Assembly: GCF_036785885.1 (NCBI RefSeq)
Contig: NC_092326.1
Location: 4,464,001 to 4,528,000 of the forward strand
DNA length: 64,000 nucleotides
Direction of reading: 5' to 3'
Origin: Coffea arabica
Lineage: Eukaryota > Streptophyta > Magnoliopsida > Gentianales > Rubiaceae
Made by a program: the position numbers and the translations under genes. Positions within the stretch are counted from its first letter, which is position 1; each line of letters starts with the position of its first letter. Positions 22,810 through 35,775 of this stretch are shown here, one piece after another. A model generated the notes under the pieces. The model made no database searches. It was given only the letters and a program-made list of their open reading frames with translations, and was not told where the DNA came from.

Positions 22810-25800
22810 ATGGATAAAAATGCTAAGAGACGTAAGAGGTATGCGGAAATGCCGCATAGTCAGAAAGCTGACCTGCTCCATCGCCGTCGAGAACGGAACG
22901 CTTCAAAGAAGGCAGCCACTGCTGTGCCTTCTTCTGGTGAAACGATCCGTTTTCAAAGACCTGTCGAGAATAGCCGAGATTATTTTAGTAGTACTCCACT
23001 AGGATATACTCAGACTGGTGTTGTTTTGGTTGGCGCTGTGGATAGTTCCATCCCAGCTTCTTCATCTTTAAATGACAATAGGGAGAATCTGTTCATTACT
23101 CAGTCAGAATATGTTACTTCAGCTTCTTATCCTACGCCAGCCTCTCTTCCGTGGCAACTTGCTCGAGGTATACTTATAATTTGGTTCGCCATCGATTTGC
23201 TTTGTTTTTGTAGCCTAATTAGAACTCGCTCGTTTGCTATCAGACTTATCTTGTATAGCATACAGCTGCCTGTGCCTTTGCACTCCATGCTTTTTGCATA
23301 TTTGTTTTCCGTATTAAACTCCAGTTTAAAAGTTGTCCTTATGTCATTTGAAAAATTGCGTATTTTTCATTACAACAAGGAAGCTTTTGTATTCTCATTG
23401 TCACCTGTCTGAAAAAAAGGATCATGCTTAGCTCTTGAACCTTGTAACTTTTTAGACAGAAAACCTTGCTACTCGCTCTTGCAAAGAAGCAACTTGCCTT
23501 CTCCTGCTAATCATCATTCCCATTAGCCATGTGTATATACTTCTATCTTCTTTTTGGATCTTTCCAGGTAGGAATCTTCAGCATGTGCCTTCCAGATTAT
23601 CTCGGCTAGAAAATATTCCAACCCAATCTGCTATTCTTCCTCCTACTCCAAATTGTGAACACTGTGGTGCCAAACGCTTCCCTTCAGAACCTCTTTCTTT
23701 TTGTTGCTCTGAAGGTGAAATCTCTGTTGTTGCTCCTGCTATGCCTTATGCTCTTAAACGCCTGTTCATTGGTAATGATGAGGAATGCGAGCACTTTAGG
23801 AAGAACTCCCGTACATATAATAATAATGTGACATTCACGTCTTATGGTGCTAAGTATGATCATGAGCTGACAAAAAATACAAAAGGGGTTTATACATTTC
23901 GAGTCCAGGGCCAGGTGTATCACTTCTTGGATGGTCTAATCTCTCGGTCTGATAAATCCTCGGGAGTTCAGTTATATTTTTTTGACACTGATGAAGAGCA
24001 AACAAACAGAGTTCAAAATTCTGATAAGCTTCGGCCGGCCACCCTCAAGCTTTTAATGACAATCCTGCAAGAAAATCCTTATAGGCGGTTTTTTAAAGAA
24101 CTTAGGCATGTTCAGGCCATTGAGACCCATACTATAGTTCTTAGGTGCTATTCTGGCCTAGATCAGCGTGTCTTTAATCTTCCTACTGCCTCTCAAGTTG
24201 CCGCTATATGGACCGAGCCAGATGATGAGTTGGCTGAGAAGAGCCCCCACATTCAGGTTTATAGCCATTCCAACGCAAGTTATAGGGTCCAATCATATTA
24301 TGCGTGTTACGATCCTGTTCAGTATCCTCTTCTCTTCCCTAGAGGTGAATCTGGTTGGCATCGTAGGATCAAGAGGCTATTCTCAAAAATGAAGAAACCT
24401 GATACTGATGACCCAGAAGTTCATGTTGATTTTTCTTCTGCCCAGGATCCTTCTGCCTTATTCCACTTTGAAGATATAGGCATGTCTATTTCTTATATTT
24501 ATACACTCTTTCTGCTGTCCTACTCTATAAATTTTGCTATAAGATATTGCTCTTTTTCCCCTTTTTAGCTGTTCGGCAAAAAACCTCTCAAGACTATACT
24601 GTTTCTGCTAGGGAGTACTATTGTTATCGGCTGCAAATAAGAGACAATGATGATTCTATATTGATTCATAGCCTGAGATTATTTCAGCAATTTGTTGTTG
24701 GTACATATATAAAAATTGAAACATCTAGACTAGATTTTCATAGAAAGCGGCAAACTGAAATTAGAACAGAGATCCTTCAAGGGGTTCTAGACAGTGTTGC
24801 AATAGGCCAAACACAGGGGTCTAGAGTCGGCCGTCGAATTGTATTGCCTGCTTCATTTATTGGCGACCCAAGGGACATGAGAAGAAGATATCTTGATGCA
24901 ATGACCTTGGTTCAAAAGTACGGCAAGTCTGACATATTTCTTACCATGACTTGCAATCCGATGTGGAAAGAAATTCAGGAGAATCTTCAATACCATGAAA
25001 AACCACAGGATAGGCCTGATTTGCTGGCTAGAGTTTTTAGAGCTAAGTTTGAAATGTTAAAGGTTGAGCTCCTTAAGAAACAGATTTTTGGTGAGGTTGC
25101 AGCCTGTGTCTATGTTATTGAATTCCAAAAGCGAGGCTTTCCACATGCCCATTTGCTGCTTATTCTTAAATCAGGCTCCAAACTATTGAATCCTGAATCA
25201 TATGACAAAATTGTTTGTGCTGAAATACCAGACCCTGTGAAGAATAGGCATTTATATTCCCTGGTCATTAAGCATATGATTCATGGCCCCTGTGGTTATA
25301 GGGATAAACAAAGCCCGTGCATGAGAGCTGGTAAATGCAAAAATCATTATCCTAAAAATTTTGCTCCTTATACAGTTCATGGTGAGGACAGCTATGCATG
25401 TTATAGAAGAAGAGATGATGGCAGAAAAATAAAGGTGCGCAAGCATGAGCTCAACAACCTATGGGTGATACCTTACAGCCCATACTTATTAGCTCTATTT
25501 GATTGCCACATCAATGTTGAAATCTGCTCCACTGTTAAGCTTGTTAAGTACCTTTACAAATATATTTTTAAAGGTCATGATCTTATCAGCTTTAATCTTG
25601 TTGACCAAGGTTCTTCTGGTACCATTGATGAAATTAATTCCTTCCAGCAAGCACGTTGGGTTTCACCTCCGGAAGCTTTGTGGCGAATATATGAATTTCG
25701 CCTGACAGAAATGAATCCAGCTGTTTATACCCTCCAAGTCCACCTTCCTGACCAACAATTTGTTTCTTTTGATAAAAGTTCAGATTTGTGGTATCTGTTA

Positions 25801-27991
25801 AGGAAGATTGATTTTTCAAAGACTATGCTGACTCAGTTTTTCAGAATGAACAAAACCAATGCCACAGCTCAGAATTTGAAATGTTTATATAGAGATTTCC
25901 CTCAACACTTTGTGTGGACACCAAAGACAAAGACATGGTCAGAGAGGAGTCGTAGAACGGTCATAGGAAGGCTGGTTACTGTTGAACCTAGAGAAGGAGA
26001 AAGATACTATTTAAGACTTTTACTCACACATATTCCAGGTCCGACGTCATTTGATGACTTACTTATGGTTAGAGGTCATAAAACAGCCTCTTTTAGAGAG
26101 GCCTGTTTGGAGTTAGACTTGCTTGAATCTGATTCTTACATAGAACAAGCATTAGAGGAAACAGCTCAATTCCAGATGCCTTATTTGTTAAGGTTTTTAT
26201 TCGCAATGCTTCTTTTCTATTGCTGACCGAAAGACCCTAAACATCTTTGGCAATCATTCGAAGAACATCTATCTTCTGATTATAAACGAAGTTCAGCTCA
26301 TCGACATTGCACGCCGATAGAGATCAAAAGAAAAGTTCTTTGGGATATTAATGTAACATTGGAGCACATGGGGAAAACTCTCGATGATTATCATTTTCTT
26401 GAAGATTCCTTTGCATCTTGCCATGGTGAGCGTCTCACCAAAGAAATTTAAAGTGAAACAACCATACCTATTGATCCAGAAGATCTGCTTCTTGCTCAAA
26501 AATTCAATTCTGACCAGAGGCATGCATTTGACTTAATTCTGGATTCAGTATCCTCCTCAAAGGGTCAAGCTTTCTTTGTAGATGGTCCAGGTGGAACCGG
26601 GAAAACTTTCTTATATCGGGCGCTTCTTGCTTCTCTCCGCTCACAAGGATATGTCGCAATAGCAGTTGCCACATCTGGTGTTGCGGCATCACTCCTCCCT
26701 GGTGGTAGAACTGCACATTCAAGGTTTAAAATCCCTTTGGATTTTTCAAAACAAAAGGCTTGTCAATTAAGTAAACAAAGCAGTGTTGCAAAACTAATTG
26801 TTGATGCTAAATTAATCTTGTGGGATGAAGCTTCGATGGCAAAAAGAGAAGCAATAGAAGCGTTTCATTGTCTTCTTACAGATATAATGGAATCTGATCT
26901 GCCATTTGGAGGAAAAACAATTGCTTTTGGCGGTGATTTTCGCCAAACCCTGCCTATTGTTGAACATCTACCTCCACCAGATTTGGTCCAATCAACTCTT
27001 TTATGCTCACATTTATGGTCTCATATGTGTAAACTACAACTACGAACAAATATGAGAGCTGCCTTAGATCCAACATTTTCAGCTTTTTTGCTTAGAGTTG
27101 GAGAAGGTGTTGAACATGTTGATGAACATAGTCAAATATCTCTACCATCTCATATGGTTATTCCTTATCATAACAAACAAGAATCACTTGACAGGTTATA
27201 ATCATTTAGTGTGCTATTAGTCGTTCTTTTTGTCCATGTACTTTGATTGCTCCAACTAATTACATGTACAATTTTCCAGGTTACTTGGGATCATATTTCC
27301 TGATCTGAATCTATACTCATGTGATCGTTACCAAATGATAAATAGATGTGTCCTTTGTCCAAAAAACTATTCAGTTGATGAAATTAATGAGGTGATGATT
27401 GCAAAATTCCCTGGATGTCTTCACAGATATATAAGCTGTGATAGAACTGTTGATAGGAGATATCAAGCGGATTATCAGGACTTTCTAAATTCTTTGAACC
27501 CAAAAGGTCTACCTCCTCATCAACTCTTGCTCAAAGAAAACTGTCCTATAATGCTGCTCAGAAATCTGAATCCAACGGAAGGTCTTTGCAATGGGACCAG
27601 ATTAATCTGTAGAGAATTGGCTGAGCACACAATTTCTGCCGAAATTGTCTCTGGCCTTCATAGAGGCAAAAAGGTCTTCATCCCAAAAATTCCCTTGCAA
27701 ACTTCTCACACCGAAAAGAATGGTATTCCATTCATACGGACACAATTTCCTGTCCGTTTATGCTTTGCAATGACAATCAATAAATCTCAGGGTCAAACTC
27801 TTGACTATGTCGGAATTTACCTCCGTGAACCAGTCTTTTCTCATGGCCAGCTTTATGTTGCTCTCTCTAGAGCTAGGAATTCTTCTGCAGTTAAAGTTTT
27901 GATTGCTTCGGGTACTTCTGATGATGTCAAAACTGATTGTAAAACAAGGAATGTTGTATTTCACGATATCTTTAAATTCACTAACATATGA
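22810..27991 (+). pseudogene. Helitron Rep/helicase (RepHel), two nonsense mutations
   Basis: Rolling-circle transposase: an HUH nuclease cuts and joins DNA and a Pif1-type helicase unwinds it. Exons 22810-23167, 23568-24479, 24569-27194 and 27280-27991 join in phase to 1536 codons. The start ATG 22810 opens a Lys/Arg-rich N-terminus (MDKNAKRRKRYAE) like plant RepHel proteins. The Helitron_like_N/Rep part has the HUH box FPHAHLLLIL (His codons 25144 and 25150) and the Tyr motif KYLYKYIFKG (from 25546). The helicase has Walker A GPGGTGKT (26584-26607), Walker B LWDEAS (26818-26835), TINKSQGQT and GQLYVALSRA (27845-27874). TGA at 26224-26226 and TAA at 26449-26451 fall in frame between Rep and helicase, so full-length protein is not made. 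Intron 2 (24480-24568) is GC-AG. Confidence 0.92.
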
Positions 27992-28103
27992 TATATCAGG
28001 TCTGCTCAATGATACCATTCATTACATATTATTTTATCATTTACACATTCACACCCTATTGCTAATTTGTCACTTTCTTTCTGTTTTTGCAAAAAAATAC
28101 AGG

Positions 28104-30579
28104 ATGCAGGATGTTATCTCGGCCAAAAACGTCCTGCCTGGATCTGAGGGTTGGACCTGCAAAGTAACGGTCCAAGAAAAGCAGCAAATAACTGGCTCAA
28201 CAATGACGCCAACAAAAAAGCAAAAACTTATTTTGCTGGATGCAGAGGTCATCTTTTTGCTACAATTTATATCTACTTGTTCATACTCCGTACCTAAGCA
28301 CTTCGCTGTTAACAAATCACATTCATCTACTACTTAAATTTCCCTTGTCATTAGAACATCTTATGTTTTTATGACCAGTTCAATGCATCCATAGCTGCTT
28401 ACTTTGTGAATCTCTTGTATTTTCCTAGGGATCACAAGTGGAGGGAATTATATTCAATCATGATATCCCTAAGATCAGCCATCGCCTTCAGATTTATAAA
28501 AAGTATCTCATTTCAAATGCCATTGTAAGGCTCATTCCAGAAAAATATCAAACTTCTGACCTGAAGATCCAGTGGGTTCTCACCAGCCGAACGGTCATTG
28601 AACCAGCAATGATGATGATGACATTCTCCCTGTGAAGTTTAACTATACAGAATTCAGCGATCTTGTCAATTTCATCGATGACAAGCAAAAATCAGTTGGT
28701 CAGCTTCACCATTGTAATTTTTTAATTTACTCACCAGTTATGTTACTCTTTTCTAATTGCTATTGTATTGTTCTCCACCAGATGTTCTTGGTATAGTTGT
28801 TCAGTCACTAGATGTCAAACATATCAACAAAAATGGAAAAGAGTCAGTCGTTCAAAAGTTTGTCATTGTTAACAAAGAGTAAGTTTTTCCTTACACATTT
28901 CTTCCTTATTATGTGATGCTTTTCTTTTCTCCTGATTTCCCAATAAAATATCTTTTCCGTATATTAGTTTGCAGCCTGTTGTCTAGTCATTGTGGGATGA
29001 TTTTGTGACTCACGAAGGCTATCAGATGACGCATTCCATCCAGAATCAGCCTGTTGTTGTCTGTCACAGGTTAAAAGTTAGCTTTTACAATGGTATGCCG
29101 TTTAACATTTCTATAGTATATATCTTACATTTAAACACTCAAGTGCTTATTCTTCATATATCTTCTTTTTTTTACCTTTTCCCTGATAATTGGCCATATT
29201 TTCCTACAGGAGTCACACTATCTACCTGGTTTGACTCTGCAATTCTTATTGATCCTCCTATAGAAGAAACTGGAAACCTAAAGAAATGGTTGCTAGATAC
29301 TCTTTTCCCTTTGTCCCTTTGTTAAAGATACTCATCATAACCCCTTGTGATCATTAATTGATTTCTCTTCTTTTACACAGGGCCAGGAAAAATTCTCAAC
29401 TACTTAGTGACCTTGTTACTGACGCAGCTTACATGAAGTTCAATCCTGATGTACCTCTTAAACCAGATCAGAAAATAACTAAAATTATCCTTCTGAAACC
29501 AGCACAAAAGGTAAGACTTCTGTATATTATACAATTTACTCCCATTCTCACATGTATTTATCAAAACTGCTTCTTCTTTCTATTTCATTGCTACTTTTAT
29601 GGCAGAGCTCGTGGGTCAAAGTGTCCTTCTCGTTTGAGCACATCTTCCAAAAATTCTGGTACATGGGATGCAAAAAATGCTTCCGCTCTACAACAGCTCC
29701 GCATGGAGTCGTTTTTACATGTAATTCATGCAAAGAAAGGCATCCGGCTGAACCAAGGTCTATCGTCATACAGTCTACCACTTTTAACCGCCTTTTTTTT
29801 AGTCTTGCCCACTTTTTGATACTAACATTCCTTGTTGCTCATTCTTCGTCGTGTTCCTGTATTTCTTTTACTTACCTTTTGTTAATATATACAGATATCG
29901 CTTCGACATTGATTTGACTGATACAACGGGCACGGTCACTGCTTCCATTTTTGGTGAATTAGCTGAAACTTTGCTTACTTTCACCGCATTAGAAGCAATG
30001 GAGCACTTCACTCAGGTTCACATCTCCACATATAATAGACTATATATATTTACATAATTTCTCTTGAAATCTTTTTCTATGCTTATAATTCTCATACTCT
30101 CTTTCCTTGATGTTTTAACTACCAGAACATTGAACTTCCCTTAGAAAAAACTCATGCTGAGCTGAAACAAAAGCTTTTTCTAGCTCATATTAAACCTGTT
30201 CAGTCTCAACTGGCCGATGCAAAGCAGCGTTACACAATTATATATTATTGTGAAACTACTGACCGCCTGGAATATGAGTTGCTAGATATCCAAGAAATGC
30301 CTGATCATGTTTTAACTTATAATGAAACTGCAAACAGTGCTTCAATTGCTTCAGGTCACAATTTTATATTTCTGCATTCTGGATGTTCGCATTATATATC
30401 ACAGGTTATTATAATGTCACTGATCCCTGTTTCCATTTTTTAATATTGTAGTCAACGAAGGTTCTTCTTCAAAAGTTAAATCATGCCTTGCTAAAAGATT
30501 TGAAGAGTCAGAAGGTGACTGCTCATCTGCATCACCTGTTGAAGCTGCCAATTCACCCAAGAGAGCCAAATTTTCTTAG
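28104..30579 (+). pseudogene. RPA70-like single-strand DNA-binding gene 1, damaged
   Basis: Resembles the large subunit of replication protein A, commonly carried by plant Helitrons. Ten exons: 28104-28247, 28429-28698, 28782-28878, 28968-29092, 29210-29288, 29381-29510, 29606-29757, 29895-30015, 30126-30354, 30452-30579. OB-fold-like segments include GVTLSTWFDSAILIDPP (exon 5). The C-terminal zinc ribbon has CKKC and CNSC (exon 7), followed by a DxTDTTGTVTASIFGE strand region (exon 8). Defects: a one-base loss near 28607 shifts the frame in exon 2, and TAG at 28984-28986 stops exon 4. It starts 112 bases after the RepHel stop. Confidence 0.85.
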
Positions 30580-32355
30580 GCATGTAAAGTCACTAGCCCA
30601 TTAATCTTCCTGACTTATTATTTTGGTCCTATTCAACGATGCTGCTTATTTTGTGTTAGCCCCTTACATGTTCACCTATCTTTTGACTCTACTTTTGTTA
30701 CAGCTTGCTTTTACTACCTCTGTTTCAAAACAACCTTGTAATATTTGACGCATTGGTAGTTAACTGCTACTTTGATCATAATTCTATGCATTATCATGGC
30801 TATTGCTATATCCTCTTATATTACCTTGGAATATATAAACTTCATTTATTTAAATTCTGATAGATATAAATCAGACATCCTCGCTTTGAATTACACAAGC
30901 CATTATCTATTAACTCTGCAATATACGTTAAATAAAACATCTGGTTTTTCACCGACCTTATAGATATAAGCCCTTAAATAAGCCACTAGCATATCAAAGC
31001 TCTTAAAAGAAGGAAATAAAAACTGTGAAGCTTGAAATTCGATTACAATTTCCAAAGGAACCATATACCAACACTTACAATGTCACACCCTTGCCTGCAA
31101 AAGAGATCTGCTCGCTTAGAACTAAAGAAATGGTAGCAAGAAATAAATTTTTTACCCTTCACACTTACTAAAGTCCAATTGCCCAATTATATCAACTGGC
31201 ATGCAACTTGCATTTATACGAGCATGACAATGTACTTTCTCACCATCGTCTTTGTATGTCCCAAAATCAGCTACCAATTTAGCTTTCAAATGTTACAACC
31301 AAACCTTCACACTTTATTATCAAAATTAAAGATGATACTATCTAAAACATATTATCAACTTAACTTAAAGATGATACTGTCTGGAATCATATTTTTAACT
31401 TAATCTTGACAAAATCCTGCTTGACTAAATAAATAAAAAATATTATCAACTCATAAACAAAACTAAAAGCACCAAGACAAAATATACCAAAAAATTGCCC
31501 ACAATGAATCACATAATTATGAATATCTGCCCCATAAAACTAAGAATTATAACAAGTTTCTTGCTCTTAATTGCCTATGACTCTTAGACATTCGGAAGTC
31601 TTTAAAAAAACAGCTATAAAAAGGGACAAAAAATGACTCGATAATAAGATCAGAAAAGGACTAATTATTAGCAGGAAAATTTCCCAACATCCAATATAAC
31701 CATATAGCAGCTATGCAAGATAGATTCCATCAACTTCCTTCACCTTCAACCAAACAAAAAAGGAACGCTACCTACCTTGCTCCAAATGACTTTTCAACAT
31801 CAATAAAGTTCAGCATAAAATAATTTAGCAAGTAATTGTGACGAATGAAAAATCCCTTTTTTTATTATTATTTCGATATAATTGTTTCAAGATTTCAGTT
31901 GACTCTTACTTATGTCCTATTGAATTGTCTATCTGGTTGCTTGTTGGCATGAATTTGCAGTGAAAACTGATATCTGGTTGCTTGTCTATCTGGTTGCTTG
32001 TTTTCAAGATTTCAGTTGACTCTCACTGTTTCTTTCTTCTCTTTTTTGTCTCTTTGCTTATGAAAACTGATAGACAATTCAATATGACAAGTTATTCCTG
32101 TAACTCTGAACAAACTTCAACTCATTTGTCTTTCATGAATACATGAATCCACCTACTATTACTATCTGCCTGTACTATTACTATCAATAGGCCCTTTGTT
32201 CACTTTTGAGTGCATTTCAAACAACTCACCCCATATAAGTGCTAAGCCTCTTGTTTCGTATATTCATTCACTTCTAAAATAAAGCATCAAAATAAACTCT
32301 TTGTTAATTATAACACTATTTATTCAATATTTTTATTACCCCTGGATCAAATTCG
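30580..32355. other. Helitron interior without recognised gene
   Basis: AT-rich. The open frames at 30772-30963 and 31179-31403 are low complexity. Around 31880-32090 the phrase TATCTGGTTGCTTGT and TTCAAGATTTCAGTTGACTC are each repeated, and ATTGAATTGTCTAT recurs inverted as ATAGACAATTCAAT, a local rearranged repeat. Confidence 0.45.
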
Positions 32356-33418
32356 ATGGCAACGGACATACATGGTGAAAATTCCTCTACCCAGCCACAT
32401 AATCTTTCCAATGTTACTCAAGGTTGTTTTTTTTTTTCAAGTGCAAGCAGCATAGAAAGGTAAGACTTTTCCTCCCCCATTTAAATATACCACCCACAAA
32501 AAACCTTCTGTTCCAGGACTTCATCACTTCCACTTTGCACTTGCAGATTGTAACACCCAGCTTTCACTATATGCTGCAACTGCATCAAAAAAGTAACATA
32601 ACTATCATTCAAGGGCATGAAAGCTGGACTATTGAAGTTACAGACCAAAAATTCGCAGATGGATGGATAGAATTCCAAACAACTAATTTACTTGACGAAA
32701 ACAGTTATATTCTCCTGCGTCACATCGGAAACTTAAAATTTGATGTTATTCAGTTCACTGAACTTAAAATGCACAGTTATCTCAGTTGGACTGTTCTTCT
32801 TGCTAACATTCTCCAGTTGCAGTATTCTGCAAACGCCCAAGGTCAGTGCAGATGGTATGGTGTTTCCTGTCCAGGCTACCTAGAAATTTATTGTACCTTA
32901 TTTCCTCACTGTTTTTCATCTCAGGTGATATCAAGCCTGCATATATTCTGTACCAGCATGTATCCTCTTCCATCAAGCCAGATATAACCCATGACCTTAT
33001 GGATTCCATATCTTTTTATCAAGTTTACAATGAAAAGAACAGCCACAAATTTGTAAGTACCATTCTTCTTTATATATATATATATTTTTTTTTCTTCTTT
33101 TACTGCATATTTTCACCATTGCCGTTTTCCTTCCACTTCTAGAAAATACCAAAGTTCGTTAGCGTTTTCATAAATGAAACAAGAACGCCGGTGATTACTC
33201 TCAGAGCCGGATATAGGATTTTTCAAGTCAACATAAAAGGTCGGGCTTTCACCGACAACTGGTCTTCTTTTGTTCTTCAACATGATTTGCAGCTCAACGA
33301 AAAGTTAGTTTTCATACCAGAGACTGTTAGTTCATTTACCGTCCAGGTCTACAAGACGGATGGAGCCGAGCAAATTTTCCCCTGGTATCATAACTACTAC
33401 ATCCATTCATATCTTTAA
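32356..33418 (+). CDS. B3-domain (REM-like) DNA-binding protein in the Helitron
   Basis: Two B3-type DNA-binding domains, as in plant REM transcription factors. Confident exons are 32517-32841, 32925-33052 and 33143-33418, which join in phase to 243 codons with no internal stop. Domain 1 runs from TPSFHYMLQLHQKSNITI through GHESWTIEVTDQKFADGWIEF; domain 2 runs from KIPKFVSVFINETRTPVITL through DNWSSFVLQHDLQLNEKLVF. The 5' end is uncertain: ATG 32356 is followed by a plausible exon to 32422, but a T-tract at 32424-32438 and the next short segment do not join cleanly in frame. The gene may be captured from the host, since B3 proteins are not part of Helitron machinery. Expression is unknown. 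Confidence 0.75.
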
Positions 33419-35396
33419 TATCCACTTTTGTAAAATATAATCACATATCAATCCAACTGTTATTTATAATCTGTCCTTGCACTTTGATCTTCAACTTTAT
33501 TTTCATTAATAATAATGTTACTGCTATCTTCTCTCACTTTTTTGCAGTTCATTAATTCAGTATTCATACTGTCTGTATCAATAATAAACTATCATCCCTT
33601 ACACACCTTCTCCTCCTAATCTGTCAACATGAATCACTTTTGTTTCGTTCAATAATCTCTCTTTCTGTTCTCTTTCCAACTTCCCAACTGCTGTCCTTTA
33701 TGGATTCAACAAAAAAAAAATTCGGTTACAAATGGAATTTTACACTCATTTTCCAAACTAAACTTTACTGTATATATGTCGATTGAGCTCAATAACACTT
33801 CGAATTCAAACCAATATTTTGTTCAATACAAACTTTATGCTCATTGCTAAAGACAATCAGATAACATCGTATATTAATTCTCTATTCAAACCACTGAGTT
33901 TGAATCCAGTTTTATTCAGAATAATTACCATGCCACTTTTCATAATATAGTGTATCTAAAATAAAAATTTGCTAGAAATATACAAAATATCTTGAAAAAT
34001 AGGTTTTTAATCCAAACAAAATATTATGTGTAACTAATTTTTATTTCAGAAATACTGCATAAGCGTAACAATGGAATGTAATTATTATACTTATTCATAT
34101 CACATAATTATCCATCCAATTTCCCCGGTCTAAGTTTTACAGTCAGTTTTTTCCTTCTTTGACTCTCAACAACTTCGCTAAATCGCAACCTAAAATTAAT
34201 TATTGCATTAATTAATAAGCAATTAGGAGTTTTTTTAGCCATTAAATCAGAGCCTTCTTCACAATTAATTACCACCACTTCTTTTCCCATGTCTCAAGAT
34301 CGGTGCTGTATTCATAGCCTAAACCAATGTTATCGACATAATCAAGATTACCATTATATATTTAGAGTGGAGCACATACAAGATGTAGCTGAAAAACTTA
34401 AATCTTGTCATAAATTATTCCTATCATATTATTCCTCTCATATATTATTATTTAATTAGGCTAACCTATGCTACATTTCCACACGCACTTCACTTTAAAA
34501 TAAAAAAGCTACATCGGCACAACACCTCCACTTTAGTCATCCATTTGCATCGACAAAGAATCCAACACTGAATGCACTCTCTGTGTTACACAGTACCAGC
34601 TGTCTCACGCTTATTCTTCCTCCCAGCAGCAATATTCAACTATCAAGTCCTCATCTGCACTCAAAACTTGAACCACCGCTCCTAATTTAACGCATCCCCT
34701 TCCAAATCTCTTTTATCATTTCATTTTTTTCTATAAACAAATACAAAGCTTACTACAAATAAAATTCACTCCTCCTAAATATTTTTTTCCTGCTCTTTAT
34801 ACAGCAAAATAAAAAACATCATCCAAAAACAAACCAATTTTCCATTGTAATATTAATGAATTAACGATCCCATATAAAGAGTTAACAGTACAAAATGTAG
34901 GGGACAATCGCCCAGATGATAGAATCATCATCTGCAAAAATTTCCAAGTGCAAAAACTTTGCATTGGATTTGTTATATCAGCAATTAGCTTTCTCCGGCA
35001 ATTTCTCACTTCCATTGCATTTCATGAAAATATACTGTCGAATAGCTTTGCCTATTTCATGACAAGAAAATATAGAACTATAACATAATTTACTTAGTCG
35101 ATAGGTTCATCATCATTAATGAATCAGGTGCTAAGTGTTCCTTCTCCAAGACGTACAGGACTCACCTTTTTCTCTAAATTCACCAGGGAAAATTAGTCGT
35201 ACAAGATAACAATCATCAATCTCAAGGAATCTTTCATTCCTTTAAAATTCTTGGCCATTCGAATACACAACTTCTATACTTCAATCTCAAAAACTAAATG
35301 AAAACAAACAAGGAGGGGACAAAACAAGAAGACCTCTGAAGTATTCAATGTCCATTAACATAAACTGCCAACAGGAGTTAAACTTCAAAGCAATCA
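33419..35396. other. Helitron interior without recognised gene
   Basis: AT-rich, with short open frames on the minus strand (34108-34290, 34797-35015) that show no known domain. A possible pyrimidine-rich leader for the following captured fragment lies at about 35260-35390. Confidence 0.4.
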
Positions 35397-35775
35397 TGGG
35401 TTTCTTCAAAATAATCTCCATATCCGTTCTTGTCGTCCTACTTTTCCCATCTTTCATCCCAAATCTGGAGCTTCAGCTTCTTCTGAAGAGGCTGCTGCTC
35501 TTTTCAAATGGAAAACCAGCTTTTTCAACCGCAACAATAGCTCCCTAACCTCATGGAATCTTCAATCAGACAATATCAAGAATTCTTCTATACTTCCTTG
35601 CACTTGCGATGGTATTTCGTGCGTTGATGGAACTGTCAACAGGTTAAACCTCTCAGATTGCAGTATTAAAAGTAACCTCTACAATTTCCCGTTTTCATCG
35701 CTCCCAAATCTAGAACATCTTCATCTCAGCTTTGACCAGATCTTTGGCGATATACCAAAACAAATTTCCAACTAA
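35397..35775 (+). pseudogene. Captured 5' fragment of an LRR receptor-like kinase gene
   Basis: ATG 35397 opens a signal-peptide-like stretch (MGFFKIISISVLVVLLFPSF). A frameshift near 35463 then leads into the LRR N-terminal cap: EEAAALFKWKTSF, SLTSWN, PCTCDGISC with its paired cysteines, then VNRLNLSDCSI and LPNLEHLHLSF leucine-rich repeats, up to a stop at 35773-35775 (TAA). This is the standard start of plant LRR receptor kinases of the MIK2/MDIS1-interacting type. Transmembrane and kinase parts are absent. It is probably a host exon fragment acquired by the Helitron. Confidence 0.85.
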
